Of a stretch of DNA of 64,000 bases, positions 43,966-53,669 are shown piece by piece (the first letter of the stretch is position 1; each line of letters begins with the position of its first letter). Below the pieces are notes generated by a model that ran no database searches, was not told the DNA's origin, and was given only the letters and a program-made list of their open reading frames with translations. Source of the DNA: Pedobacter sp. SL55 (GTDB taxonomy: Bacteria > Bacteroidota > Bacteroidia > Sphingobacteriales > Sphingobacteriaceae); contig NZ_CP113059.1 in assembly GCF_026625705.1 (NCBI RefSeq), forward strand, positions 2,480,001 through 2,544,000, written 5' to 3'. The translations under genes were made by a program, and so were the position numbers.

Positions 43966-45213
43966 CGAAAGTACACTCATTATCGCCGAAGCTTTCAGTA
44001 AACACTCTTCGTATTCTTTCTCTGCATCAGAAGCGTAGGTTATAGCACCGCCAACTTGAAAAGATAGGTAACGATTTTCTGCATTGTACAAAATACTTCT
44101 AATGATCACATTGAAATCAAAATCTCCATCTGGACTGATATAACCAAACGAGCCCGAATAAACGCCTCTTTTGCTTCGTTCGTATTGGTTAATCAATTGC
44201 ATTGCCCGTAACTTAGGTGCTCCCGTCATAGATCCCATAGGGAAGGTATTTTTAATTGCATCAATATAATGTACCTCTGGAGAAAGCTCGCAACTAATGC
44301 TCGATATCATTTGGTGCACTTGTGGGAAAGTGTAAATGCCAAACAGTTCATCTACTTTAACAGTTCCCTTTACCGCACTTTTGGTAAGATCATTCCTAAC
44401 CAAATCAACAATCATCACATTTTCTGCCTGCTCTTTTTTACTGTTTTTTAATGCAGTTTTGATTGCTAAATCTTCCGCTAAATCTGTACTTCTTTTAGCT
44501 GTTCCTTTAATAGGTTGAGAAGTGAGTGTAGTGCCTCTTTTGGATAAAAATCTTTCTGGCGTAGCCGATAAAATATACTTGCTGCCTATTTTAAAGAAAC
44601 CAGCAAATGGGGTAGGAGATACTTCTGTTAAGCGATTGTAAATACTTAGTGGATCTATCTCTGCATTCTCTGCAAAAAACTCCTGACAGAAATTAATTTC
44701 GTAAATATCGCCACGTTTAATGTGTTGCTGTAGTGTTTCTACGTAACCTAAATATTCGTTTTTTGTAAACCTGTTTTGAATATTTAGCGCTTTATCTGTT
44801 TTTTTTTCTGGGATAGGAGTGGCTAATATTTGGTCAATAAGGTTTTTTTCGCCTTTAAGAATATGAATGCTGTTTTCTTTAACTGAAATTAGGTACTTAG
44901 GAATAAAAAAGTATAGGTCTGGAAACTTTAATTGATCTTCTTTTTGATTTCCGATTTCCTCAATTTCGTCCTTTAAATCGTAGGTTAACAAACCAAACAT
45001 CCAGTCTTTGTTTTGCTGGGCAAAGGTTTTTAACGATGTAAAAGCTGTTCCAATTGGCGCAGTTAATTCGTTCTCTACTCCAAAAGCAATTATACAATTG
45101 TGTTTGCCATAGTTGTCTTGGTAAGTATGTGAATCTAGGTAGCAACACACGTCAAAATTTGATGCATATTGTAAGGCTTTTTGTTTGAAATAGGAGATTT
45201 GCTCTTTGGTCAT
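43957..45213 (-). CDS. pabB: Aminodeoxychorismate synthase component I
   Basis: From ATG 45213 (MTKEQISYFKQKALQYASNF) the product has 418 residues; the longer reading begins at a TTG. It carries the chorismate-binding fold: FAGFFKIGSKYILSATPERF, the PIKGTAKRS active-site loop, MIVDLVRNDL, FPMGSMTGAPKLRAMQLI and GAITYASDAEKEYEECLLKA. The Lys in PIKGT is the residue that forms a covalent intermediate in PabB, whereas TrpE has Ala there, so this is PabB and not anthranilate synthase. It makes aminodeoxychorismate for folate. The amidotransferase PabA is not in the window. Confidence 0.9.
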   Translation of the reverse strand: MTKEQISYFKQKALQYASNFDVCCYLDSHTYQDNYGKHNCIIAFGVENELTAPIGTAFTSLKTFAQQNKDWMFGLLTYDLKDEIEEIGNQKEDQLKFPDLYFFIPKYLISVKENSIHILKGEKNLIDQILATPIPEKKTDKALNIQNRFTKNEYLGYVETLQQHIKRGDIYEINFCQEFFAENAEIDPLSIYNRLTEVSPTPFAGFFKIGSKYILSATPERFLSKRGTTLTSQPIKGTAKRSTDLAEDLAIKTALKNSKKEQAENVMIVDLVRNDLTKSAVKGTVKVDELFGIYTFPQVHQMISSISCELSPEVHYIDAIKNTFPMGSMTGAPKLRAMQLINQYERSKRGVYSGSFGYISPDGDFDFNVIIRSILYNAENRYLSFQVGGAITYASDAEKEYEECLLKASAIMSVLSRV

Positions 45214-45295
45214 CTTGTTCGGCAACAAAGGTAGAAAATGTAAAATAAAGCATTGCTAAAATTTATATCTTTAAGCCTTATTAACGATTAATTTT

Positions 45296-45892
45296 ATGAC
45301 GAAAAATTTTTTAGCGCTCTGTTGTTTTATGGGAAGTTTTCTTTATGCAAGCGCACAAAAGTCTGCTAAAGACAACTACCATGATTTTACAGTTTACAGA
45401 ACCACCAAAGGCAATGAAGCTGATATAAAGAAAATTAAAACATTGCTAGATCAAAAAGATCAACTTACGGTTAAACAGGTGGCTAACGCTGAATATCATT
45501 TGGGCAGAATGTACGAAGAAATTGGCAAGCCAGATGAGGCTTTGTTACACTACACAGAATCTATCAAAGGCGAACCAAATTACTCCGTACTACATAGGGC
45601 AATGGGCTTTCTTTATTTGAATAAGACTAAACCATTCGTAAAACAGATGAACGAGGCATCGGCTGCAAAGAATGTGATAGCCAATGCGAAAGCTTTTGAA
45701 GATTATAAGGCTATGGTTCAGAAAGCATTGCCTCATTTAGAAAAATATCAGGCTTGTGAGCCAGATGATGATACTTTATTGATGATTAATAATTTACATA
45801 AAAGTATTAAGGAGCAAAAGTTGTTGAGCAATTTACCAGAACGGTTGAAAGTTTTAGCTCAAAATTGCGTAAGCCTTTTGGAAGATGAATAA
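45296..45892 (+). CDS. Secreted tetratricopeptide-repeat protein
   Basis: The 198-residue product has a signal peptide (NFLALCCFMGSFLYASAQKS) and TPR-like helices: VANAEYHLGRMYEEIGKPDE, LLHYTESIKGEPNYSVLHRA and MGFLYLNKTKPFV. It ends with a helical tail. Likely periplasmic. It is divergent from pabB and ends with its own terminator, so it is monocistronic. No partner or function can be named. Confidence 0.8.
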   Translation: MTKNFLALCCFMGSFLYASAQKSAKDNYHDFTVYRTTKGNEADIKKIKTLLDQKDQLTVKQVANAEYHLGRMYEEIGKPDEALLHYTESIKGEPNYSVLHRAMGFLYLNKTKPFVKQMNEASAAKNVIANAKAFEDYKAMVQKALPHLEKYQACEPDDDTLLMINNLHKSIKEQKLLSNLPERLKVLAQNCVSLLEDE

Positions 45893-45953
45893 AAAAGGCT
45901 GTATCTAAAAAACATCTTTCATTTATTTCTAGAATTGGAAAGAAATTTAATTT

Positions 45954-45997
45954 AAAGCACAGCTGATAAAATATACTATCGTTGTGCTTTGTTTTTT
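45954..45997 (+). terminator. Terminator of the TPR gene
   Basis: AAAGCACA (45954-45961) pairs with TGTGCTTT (45983-45990) and is followed by GTTTTTTC. The loop is long (21 bases), but a nested weak stem may shorten it. Confidence 0.7.
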
Positions 45998-46074
45998 CTT
46001 CTCCTATTTTACAAATATTTGGTATAAAACTCGAAATTAAGCTTGTTTCATTTGGAGCCTGCTTCTTATTTCAA

Positions 46075-47103
46075 CTATCCTTTTGATTTGTTGGGCAGGT
46101 AATGATAGGCATAAAATTGCTTCTTAAAGCATTTATAGTGCTTTATCGCACCAAAAGTATGCATCATTTTAATGTAGTACCAAGCTAAATCAATTTGGTG
46201 GGGCTTAAAGCCACTTCTGGCACTTTTAGGGTATAAATGATGGTTGTTATGCCATTCGCCAGCTACAAAACCGGGCCAAAGTTGATTGATAGAATTGTCT
46301 TTTTGGTTGTAATCTGTTCCCGCTTTCTTCTTGTCATCGCCTTTGCCGTGCCCTTCGTAATTAAAGGTACGTACACCTACGCCCCAAAATCCGGCAGCGC
46401 CAAATAAAGTACAAGCTAAGGCGTGGCCACCAATTAAGTAAAAAGCAGCATACCAAAATGCCCAATTTAGCAACCAAGATAAAATTGCATTTTTAGGATT
46501 AACATAAGATCCCCAATATTGATATTGGGCGTACGTATTTGATTTAACGCCTGTATGCTCCATCAATTGCTGTACACGACTAAACTCGGCTTCTGTTAAA
46601 TTTTTTGCTATGGGTTGATGATTTACATCAGCCAAGAAACAGTATAAAAAGCCAGCTTGTGCATTATATGGGTCTCCAGGTTTATCTGATAAAGAATGAT
46701 GAACATGATGTGAAATCACATAAATTTCTTCGGGAATTACATTGATGGTAAGGTTCTGCGTAAAAAATCGCCAGTATTTGTTTCTAAATGTATAGGCGCC
46801 ATGGGTGCAATATCTATGATGCCAAATGGTACCATGGGTACCCATGATGATCATGCTGTAAACAAATGCGGCTAAAACGGTCCACCATTCTAAAAAATAA
46901 ATTAGAAAAATGAAGAAGAAAGGGATTAAACATAAAATTTTAACCCAGCTTAACAGTGAAAGCCAGTTTTTTTTGTCTTTAAAAATGTTGAGTCTACTGA
47001 AGAATTCTTTAAGAATTTGAGCGCTAGATGGTTTAATGAGGTCGCCACTATCATTTTTCCAACCGTATGCGGGCGGTTGGAGAACTCTTTCAAAGAAATG
47101 CAT
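46075..47103 (-). CDS. Acyl-CoA/fatty acid desaturase
   Basis: The 342-residue product has hydrophobic segments (LCLIPFFFIFLIYFLEWW and VLAAFVYSMIIMGTHGTI) and three histidine boxes for the di-iron centre: HHRYCTHGAY, HHVHHSLSD and EWHNNHH. This fits a delta-9-type membrane desaturase that makes unsaturated fatty acids. The charged Lys-rich C-terminus is typical. It is transcribed leftward. The 202-base space upstream holds the ahcY terminator and a family A arm, so it has its own promoter. Confidence 0.9.
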   Translation of the reverse strand: MHFFERVLQPPAYGWKNDSGDLIKPSSAQILKEFFSRLNIFKDKKNWLSLLSWVKILCLIPFFFIFLIYFLEWWTVLAAFVYSMIIMGTHGTIWHHRYCTHGAYTFRNKYWRFFTQNLTINVIPEEIYVISHHVHHSLSDKPGDPYNAQAGFLYCFLADVNHQPIAKNLTEAEFSRVQQLMEHTGVKSNTYAQYQYWGSYVNPKNAILSWLLNWAFWYAAFYLIGGHALACTLFGAAGFWGVGVRTFNYEGHGKGDDKKKAGTDYNQKDNSINQLWPGFVAGEWHNNHHLYPKSARSGFKPHQIDLAWYYIKMMHTFGAIKHYKCFKKQFYAYHYLPNKSKG

Positions 47104-47224
47104 TGTATAATTTGTTGGTTTTAGTTTGTTGTTGGTTTTAAATTCTTAGAGAATTTGGTTGTAAGATATGCAATTTTTCTGAAATATAATTTTATTGTCA
47201 AAAAGCAACGAAATCATTTTATAC

Positions 47225-47258
47225 AAAAAAAGGATGTGCGGTTTGCACATCCTTTTTT
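47225..47258 (-). terminator. Terminator of ahcY
   Basis: GGATGTGC (47232-47239) pairs with GCACATCC (47245-47252), flanked by A7 and T6, so it can act in both directions. It lies 48 bases after the ahcY stop. Confidence 0.88.
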
Positions 47259-47269
47259 ATCAAGCAAAT

Positions 47270-47298
47270 GAAATTGCTTCGTTCCTCGCAATGACGAG
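47270..47298. repeat. Palindromic repeat, family A (single right arm)
   Basis: GAAATTGCTTCGTTCCTCGC followed by AATGACGAG. It lies between the ahcY stop and its terminator and would be transcribed in the ahcY 3' leader-out region. Confidence 0.75.
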
Positions 47299-47305
47299 AA
47301 GTGGG

Positions 47306-48622
47306 CTAGTATCTATAGGCTTCTGGTTTAAAAGGGCCTTCAACCGCTACTCCAATATATTCTGCTTGGTGAGGGTCAAGTACGTCTAACTCTACACCAA
47401 TTTTTTCTAAGTGTAAACGAGCCACTTTTTCGTCTAAGTGCTTAGGTAAAACGTAAACTTTATTTTCGTAAGCATCGCCGTTGGTCCAAAGTTCTAATTG
47501 AGCCAAAGTTTGGTTGGTAAAAGAGTTACTCATTACGAAAGACGGGTGGCCAGTGGCGCAACCTAAGTTTACCAAACGACCTTCAGCTAAAATGATGACA
47601 TCCTTACCATCGATAGTATATTTATCTACCTGCGGTTTGATTTCTACTTTAGTATTGCCATAGTTTTGGTTTAACCAAGCCATGTCAATTTCGTTATCGA
47701 AGTGACCGATGTTACAAACGATAGCTTTATCTTTCATGGTTTTGAAGTGCTCGCCACGAACAATGTCACGGTTACCTGTAGTTGTAACTACGATATCAGC
47801 TTCTTTAACGGCAGTAGCAAATTTCTTCACTTCGTAGCCTTCCATTGCAGCTTGTAAAGCACAAATTGGGTCAATTTCAGTTACGATTACACGTACACCT
47901 TGTGAGCTTAATGAAGCTGCAGAACCTTTACCAACATCGCCGTAACCAGCAACAACGGCTACTTTACCAGCCATCATTACATCTGTAGCACGACGAATTG
48001 CATCTACCAATGACTCGCGGCAGCCGTATTTGTTGTCGAATTTAGATTTAGTTACCGAATCGTTAACGTTGATTGCAGGTAAGTGTAAGGTGCCGTTTTT
48101 CATACGCTCGTACAAACGGTGTACACCAGTAGTAGTTTCTTCCGATAAGCCTTTGATGCCAGCAATTAACTCCGGATACTGATCAAACACCATGTTGGTT
48201 AAATCGCCACCATCATCCAAAATCATGTTTAAAGGTTGACGATCTGGACCGAAGTGTAAAGTTTGCTCGATACACCAATCAAATTCTTGCTCATTTAAAC
48301 CTTTCCAAGCATAAACTTGAATACCAGCAGCAGCAATTGCAGCAGCAGCGTGATCTTGTGTAGAAAAGATGTTGCATGAAGACCAAGTTACTTCTGCACC
48401 TAGTTCTACCAAAGTTTCAATTAAAACTGCAGTTTGGATAGTCATGTGCAAACATCCAGCAATTCTAGCTCCTTTTAGGGGTTTTGTTGGACCAAATTCT
48501 TTTCTTAATGACATTAAGCCCGGCATTTCTGCTTCGGCTAGTTCGATCTCTTTGCGGCCCCATTCCGCCAGTGAAATGTCCTTAACTTTGTAAGGTACGT
48601 AAGTTGTCTCTACTGATGACAT
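47306..48622 (-). CDS. ahcY: Adenosylhomocysteinase
   Basis: The 438-residue product (start [20 protein letters not shown] at ATG 48622; a longer frame exists but adds no homology) has [40 protein letters not shown], the NAD-binding loop [31 protein letters not shown] and the C-terminal PEAYRY. It hydrolyses S-adenosylhomocysteine to adenosine and homocysteine, relieving inhibition of methyltransferases. No SAH or SAM riboswitch is evident in the 218-base region upstream. It has its own terminator. Confidence 0.98.
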   Translation of the reverse strand: MSSVETTYVPYKVKDISLAEWGRKEIELAEAEMPGLMSLRKEFGPTKPLKGARIAGCLHMTIQTAVLIETLVELGAEVTWSSCNIFSTQDHAAAAIAAAGIQVYAWKGLNEQEFDWCIEQTLHFGPDRQPLNMILDDGGDLTNMVFDQYPELIAGIKGLSEETTTGVHRLYERMKNGTLHLPAINVNDSVTKSKFDNKYGCRESLVDAIRRATDVMMAGKVAVVAGYGDVGKGSAASLSSQGVRVIVTEIDPICALQAAMEGYEVKKFATAVKEADIVVTTTGNRDIVRGEHFKTMKDKAIVCNIGHFDNEIDMAWLNQNYGNTKVEIKPQVDKYTIDGKDVIILAEGRLVNLGCATGHPSFVMSNSFTNQTLAQLELWTNGDAYENKVYVLPKHLDEKVARLHLEKIGVELDVLDPHQAEYIGVAVEGPFKPEAYRY

Positions 48623-48793
48623 ATTTTTTCTTGTTTTAATTTGAGCTACAAAGTTACTGCATAGCTTTGTGAATATCAATTTAATAAATGTTGCTTTACA
48701 AATGGATGATGATGTACTCAGGTACGCAGTGTAGCTTGAAGAAAGTTAAGCTTTGATATACGGCTGGATGTAAGGATTAATTATTTAAATTTT

Positions 48794-48826
48794 ACCACAC
48801 TAAATCTACTATACTTAGTGTGGTAA
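48794..48826 (-). terminator. Possible terminator of the SusCD-TlpA locus
   Basis: TACCACACTAA pairs exactly with TTAGTGTGGTA across an 11-base loop. It lies 15 bases after the last TlpA stop. The bases beyond the stem are AT-rich but not a clear T-run. Confidence 0.6.
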
Positions 48827-48840
48827 AATACCAATGCTCT

Positions 48841-49920
48841 TTAATTTTCAAATAATTTCTCTAGTTCTTTCATCAAATTCTCGCCACGTAAGCCTACGCC
48901 AACAATTTTGCCTTGCGGATCAATTAAGTAATTAACCGGAATAGACTGCACATCGTAGGCACGTGCCGCCGTATTTTCCCAACCTTTTAAATCAGATACG
49001 TGTGTCCAAGGTAATCCGTCTTTTTCAATGGCGGCAATCCACTCTTTTTTTGCGCTTTCTTTATCTAGGGATACCCCGAGTACCGTAAAGTTGCGATCCT
49101 TAAATTTTTCGTAGGCTTTTACCACCATTGGATTTTCTGCCCTGCATGGTAAACACCAAGATGCCCAAAAATCTAGGAGCACATATTTCCCTCTAAAATC
49201 AGATAGTTTTACGGGTTTACCGGCAACATCATTCATCGTAAAATCTATGGCCTGCTTGCCAATCCCTAATTTTTTGGCACCTTCAATTAATTTTGCTACT
49301 TTTTTTCCATCCTCAGTGCTTTGCCAGTTTGCTGGGAAAGCGGTAAAAATTTTTTCCATTTCTTTTACACGTGACGAAAAGAAATTTGGTGTAGACATCC
49401 CTTTCATCAAATCGAAAGATACCTGTGAATTAGGGTTTTTACGCATAAATTCTAGATATAGCTGATCGCGTTTGGCAATTAACGCATCGTCTTTGCTTTG
49501 CTCTGTCCAACCTATTTCATTCAAGTTCTTTTGTAGTTCGGCAAATTTTTCCTGTTCGGCGCCGCCTGTAATTTGGGCTGTTAGCAAATCTTCGCCAATA
49601 ATAGTTGTGGTTCCACCATCTATGTAAAATGTTCTACTTTCGCCAGTTTTTTTAGTTTTTGCCCGCTCTTCTTTACTATAATTAATAAATAGTGATGTTT
49701 TTACAGGCCTTTTTAGGCTGCCTTTTAGTTCAATTTGTCCATTGCGAAACCTGGTGGTATCGTAGCTGAATTTGCCATCAATATAGCTCATTAATGCCAT
49801 GTTGTTTTCGAAAGCAGGTTTTGTAATTTTTGCTTTTACTACAAAGGGCTGCTGTGCTGTAGCGATGTTTAGCGTACATATATAAATTGCTACGCTACAT
49901 AAATATTTAATAAATTTCAT
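48841..49920 (-). CDS. TlpA-like thiol-disulfide oxidoreductase with N-terminal DUF4369-type domain (copy 1)
   Basis: The 359-residue product has a signal peptide (YLCSVAIYICTLNIATAQ), an N-terminal beta-rich domain of the DUF4369 type (about 27-115), a helical middle, and a C-terminal AhpC/TSA-thioredoxin domain. The last contains LLDFWASWCLPCRAENPM, with the CxxC at about 256-259, and the cis-Pro strand SIPVNYLIDPQGKIVG. It is probably periplasmic and reducing. It is the last gene of the SusCD locus, 8 bases after copy 2. The pair resembles duplicates with different N-terminal sequences. Confidence 0.88.
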   Translation of the reverse strand: MKFIKYLCSVAIYICTLNIATAQQPFVVKAKITKPAFENNMALMSYIDGKFSYDTTRFRNGQIELKGSLKRPVKTSLFINYSKEERAKTKKTGESRTFYIDGGTTTIIGEDLLTAQITGGAEQEKFAELQKNLNEIGWTEQSKDDALIAKRDQLYLEFMRKNPNSQVSFDLMKGMSTPNFFSSRVKEMEKIFTAFPANWQSTEDGKKVAKLIEGAKKLGIGKQAIDFTMNDVAGKPVKLSDFRGKYVLLDFWASWCLPCRAENPMVVKAYEKFKDRNFTVLGVSLDKESAKKEWIAAIEKDGLPWTHVSDLKGWENTAARAYDVQSIPVNYLIDPQGKIVGVGLRGENLMKELEKLFEN

Positions 49921-49928
49921 TGCTTTGA

Positions 49929-51048
49929 TTAATTTAATAGCGATTCGATTTTATTGTAAAGTGTTTCTGCTCGAAGATTGGTCGCAACGATTTTTCCTTG
50001 TGCATCAACCAATACATTTTGCGGAATGGCTCTGATGCCATACAGTGCGGCTGCAGGCTCTTTCCATCCCATTAAACTGGATACGTGGTACCAAGGCATG
50101 CCATCTTTTTCAATGGCTTCTTTCCACTTGGCAGCGTTGTCATCTAAGGAAACACTTAACACCGTAAAGCCCTTGTTTTTAAAAGCATCAAAGGCTTTAA
50201 CTACGTTAGGATTTTCTTTTCTGCATGGTCCGCACCAGCTGGCCCAAAAATCTACCAATGTGTACTTGTTTTTGCTCAGTACCTCTTTAAGGCTCAATTT
50301 TTTGCCTTCGGGTGTAGTAGATACAAAGTCGATAAATTTCTCGCCTGTTAGCACACCTTTAGAAGCCAATAAACGTTCTCCAAATTCTTTTCCTAGGGGC
50401 GTTTCTTTAAGAGCTTTGCTCAATTTCGTATAATATGGATTGGTGGCCTCGTAATTCATCAATTTACCAGGCGAGCCTTTATCCAATAAGTATAACGACA
50501 CGTATGAACTTGGGTTGTCTAGTACAAAGCGATGCACAATTTCTCTTCTTTGAAGCCCATAAGCATCTAAACCCGCAAGCATTTTAGTGGTATACGCTTT
50601 TTTTGCTTCGCCGTCTGGCATAGTTTTAATTAGCAAAAATTTGCTCATAAAGTCATCTTCTAATGGTCTTAACACTTTGGCCAGTTTTTCATAAGTTTCT
50701 GCTAGTTCGGTGCCATTAATGTTGGCGTAGCGAATGGAGTCTTTAGCGTTTACTCGAACTGTTCCTTCAGATAAGAAGAGATCAATGCGATCTCCATGAT
50801 CTTCGTTGCCTAGGGTTATTTTTGCTGCCACTGGCCGATTGAGCTGGCCTTTAAAGACAAACTTCGCCTCCGTTAATTTGAGTGCTGTCTATTTTTTTGG
50901 TGCCGCTGTTTGGGGTATAGATTAATTTAACGAAACGACCGTTGTAGGTTGCATTTACTTTTCCTTCTACGATGTAGTCTATATTTTGTGAAAATGCCAC
51001 CAATGGGAAAATTGATAACACCAAGAGAATAACTTTTTTAAAATTCAT
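49929..51048 (-). pseudogene. TlpA-like thiol-disulfide oxidoreductase with DUF4369-type domain (copy 2), frameshifted
   Basis: The first frame (50851-51048) gives a signal peptide (VILLVLSIFPLVAFSQ) and the start of the DUF4369-type domain. It stops at TAA 50853-50851. Removing one A of the GAAG at 50862-50865 restores NGGEFVFKGQLNRPVAAKIT and joins the second frame, total 372 residues. The C-terminal thioredoxin domain has LVDFWASWCGPCRKENPN with CxxC and the cis-Pro strand AIPQNVLVDAQG. It is otherwise intact, so an indel error is likely. It lies between the PKD-like lipoprotein and TlpA copy 1 on one transcript. Confidence 0.85.
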
Positions 51049-51067
51049 TTGTGTAATGTTTAAGGGG

Positions 51068-52609
51068 TTAGTTAATTGCTCGCCAATTGATATCTTTTAC
51101 TTTAACTAAGCCAGGCCAAGTACTGTTCTCGGCTAAATTGATTTCAACTACGTTGGGATTTGAGCCTACTACATATCTGCGGAGCGTACCTTTGGTTGAA
51201 GGGTTGTAAGTGGCAATGTATAAGCTGTTTACCACGTGGTCTATCTGTGTGTCGAACTTGATCATGCTAATTTCGTCGCTAATTTCTGGGAAAGTATAAA
51301 TCTTCTCGAAACCCGGATTGTAATCATAGGCATATAGCTTATTATCTACAGCATAAAATACAACGGTTCTGTTAGAAGAAAAGGCATAAAACTTTGCTCT
51401 ATCAAAATTTGTTGCAATAGATTTTACGGTATAGAGTGCACGTTTTGCGGGGTTGGTTCCGTTAGCATAAAATTTGTAAATATGGTGGGTATTGTCGGCA
51501 TCTTTCATAATGGCAAAAGAGTTACCGTTGGTAGAGCCACCGTCTGTATTACGTGTATTTTCGGCATAAACTAATGTTCTGCCCGCAGGTTGGTTCCAAG
51601 GAAACGCACTTCCTGATACATCAGCTAGGGTGGTAGAGGCTACTGCAGAACCAATACTTGTGTAATTTAAAAATCGATTGTTTTGGGTATCGTACCACAT
51701 AAAAGAGCTCATGCTGTTGATAGGGTATAAGATATAAGGGGCAGCTGGGATACGTACACTTTGTGCGGTTGCCACACGGTTTACCGGATTGTTAAAATAG
51801 TCGCCACCCATTAACAGCGGAACGCTGGCAAATACATCGCCACCTTTGGTAATCATTGCCCTGTACAAGGTACTACCAATTGCACCTGCAGCAGTACGAA
51901 TTTGAGGTGCATAAGCAACGGGGTGCAGCGTAGATTCGTCAAGAGCTTCTGATATGTAAAGCGTTCTATTAAAATTGTTTGCAGGATTTCCGCCCATGGT
52001 TGCTCGATCTAAAAAGTACGAACCGCTTTTAGTGAAAGCCCACAGTTTAGAGTAATTGGCAGTTCCGCTGGTATGCACCAAACTGATTGGATCTCGTAAC
52101 TTGGGCAGATTGCTGCTCGATAAAATATGCTTCACATGTACAGTATCTGATAGCATAGAAAGCATTTCAGCTTCGGCATAACCTTCTGTGTCTTCGCCCA
52201 TAATGAGTATGCCTTTAGAAAATGGAGTGCTAATATTTAGTTTAACATTTGCAGCCCAAGTTACTCCCGTTTCTTTATCTAAAACCCTGTAAAATAAATC
52301 GTAAGGTGTAGGATTTAATTTAATAGGATAAGTTAAGTCTTTTTCTCTGCCAACGGTATCGTAAACAAAGGTGCTTAACCTCACAATCCAAAGATATCTG
52401 TACCTATCTGGCGCAACTGTAGGGTCTAAGGTACCTTCAATTTTAGGCTTAATTTTAAGGGTATCAATACCAGTACGTAGTAAATATTCGGTTTTAATGT
52501 CTTGAATATCGAGTTCGTTGATTGCTTGATAATCGTAATTGCCCTCGTCTTTACTGCAGGCCGCCATAAAAAATAAGGCAAGCAGTAGTATTATATAATT
52601 TTTTTTCAT
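51068..52609 (-). CDS. PKD-like family lipoprotein of a SusCD locus
   Basis: The 513-residue product has a lipoprotein signal (LLLALFFMAACSKDEGNYDY). An Ig/PKD-like N-terminal region follows (about 40-135, with INELDIQDIKTEYLLRTGID and YRYLWIVR). The rest is a beta-rich repeat region with many aromatic residues that looks like a propeller. Proteins of this kind sit in SusCD loci of Bacteroidota and are presumed surface ligand-binding lipoproteins; the ligand is unknown. It follows DUF4843 after a 202-base gap and precedes the TlpA genes after 19 bases. Confidence 0.85.
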   Translation of the reverse strand: MKKNYIILLLALFFMAACSKDEGNYDYQAINELDIQDIKTEYLLRTGIDTLKIKPKIEGTLDPTVAPDRYRYLWIVRLSTFVYDTVGREKDLTYPIKLNPTPYDLFYRVLDKETGVTWAANVKLNISTPFSKGILIMGEDTEGYAEAEMLSMLSDTVHVKHILSSSNLPKLRDPISLVHTSGTANYSKLWAFTKSGSYFLDRATMGGNPANNFNRTLYISEALDESTLHPVAYAPQIRTAAGAIGSTLYRAMITKGGDVFASVPLLMGGDYFNNPVNRVATAQSVRIPAAPYILYPINSMSSFMWYDTQNNRFLNYTSIGSAVASTTLADVSGSAFPWNQPAGRTLVYAENTRNTDGGSTNGNSFAIMKDADNTHHIYKFYANGTNPAKRALYTVKSIATNFDRAKFYAFSSNRTVVFYAVDNKLYAYDYNPGFEKIYTFPEISDEISMIKFDTQIDHVVNSLYIATYNPSTKGTLRRYVVGSNPNVVEINLAENSTWPGLVKVKDINWRAIN

Positions 52610-52811
52610 CCCTATATAATTTTTTCATGAGCTCGAAAGCTCGGTTTGTCTTTAATAGAAGCTATCAGCGTTGTTTTTTCCCTTTTATGGCTGATAGTTT
52701 CATCGATTTATTCTCATTTAATGGTTTATCTCCCCGATGTCAATTAGCATTCTAATTAAAAATCCATGCGTTTCATTAATCATCACTGCGTTTCAAAACC
52801 ATCATGCTTGT

Positions 52812-53654
52812 TTAGAAAGGAACGCCAATGATACTTGTCCATGGCACCGATCCAATAAACATTAACCGCCCATCGTCTTCGAGAACGGGATTATTGGCAT
52901 TAAAGCGTGCTTTTAAGATTTCTGCTGCATCTGATGCTACCAATAAATAGCGGGCCTGAGGCATCGTTTCTGAGCTAGCAAAGTCTTCGTATTTTAGCCC
53001 TAAATTATCGATCAGGAACTGCATTTTTTTACGTGTGAAGGCTCCAAAAAGTCCAGATTCTCTGTTTCCAGCTTGTATTGACCCTGGCCAAACTGCAGGT
53101 TGTATCATTACATCATTGATACGTAGCGTATGCAAACTGGCATCAAATTCTTTAACTACTACTCCTCCCGTTAAGCTGGGGATGGCATCCCATTCTGGAA
53201 ATGAAAGCTTAAAATCGCTGGTTTCAACAAGGCGTAGGCCTAAAGTTACCGCTTTGTTTTCTAAATCTGGAGAACGTTTTAAACGTATTTTTACATCCAC
53301 GGTAGTTTGTCTGGCCAGAATTTTCCACTCTGTTTGTAAAGGTGCATAATGTTGCCCTTCTACAGCGGTAGTAGAGTCTGGATTAACTTCTAATCGGAAA
53401 ACGCGATCGTAATCTTTTACTGGGCCGGTAATCATCACTTTTACTGGAAAATCTACCTCACTTTGCCCTATTCTTACAAATTCTACGTCGCTAAACGGCT
53501 GAAAAGGCCAAGAATTAATGCTTAACGACTTGTTACCATGTTGCACTGCGAAGTAAACACCTTCTTTACCTTCGTAGCCCATAATTTCTTTTTTGCAGCC
53601 CGTAAAAAACAGGCCTAGAGGTAATGCTAAAATGTAGATTAATAACTTTTTCAT
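52812..53654 (-). CDS. DUF4843 domain-containing lipoprotein
   Basis: The 280-residue product begins KLLIYILALPLGLFFTGCKK, a lipoprotein signal. The DUF4843 pattern follows: GKEGVYFAVQ, EVDFPVKVMITGPVKDYDRV, FRLEVNPDSTTAVEGQHYAP, ARQTTVDVKIRLKRSPDLEN and LRLVETSDFKLSFP. These give two Ig-like domains probably exposed on the cell surface. The family occurs almost only beside SusD genes with a PKD-like protein. A role as an accessory ligand-binding protein is inferred. It starts 16 bases after the SusD stop of the restored frame. Confidence 0.88.
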   Translation of the reverse strand: MKKLLIYILALPLGLFFTGCKKEIMGYEGKEGVYFAVQHGNKSLSINSWPFQPFSDVEFVRIGQSEVDFPVKVMITGPVKDYDRVFRLEVNPDSTTAVEGQHYAPLQTEWKILARQTTVDVKIRLKRSPDLENKAVTLGLRLVETSDFKLSFPEWDAIPSLTGGVVVKEFDASLHTLRINDVMIQPAVWPGSIQAGNRESGLFGAFTRKKMQFLIDNLGLKYEDFASSETMPQARYLLVASDAAEILKARFNANNPVLEDDGRLMFIGSVPWTSIIGVPF

Positions 53655-53669
53655 CTTTCTGTCTTTTAT

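Noticed and set aside
43957..45213. Anthranilate synthase component I (TrpE)
   Set aside because: The active-site loop reads PIKGT with Lys, as in PabB, and no trp genes are nearby.
48623..48840. SAH or SAM riboswitch upstream of ahcY
   Set aside because: No recognisable conserved core or terminator hairpin of those riboswitches could be seen in the ahcY leader.
49978..50433. Plus-strand open frame of 151 codons
   Set aside because: It is antisense to the TlpA-like gene, which has a clear CxxC domain.
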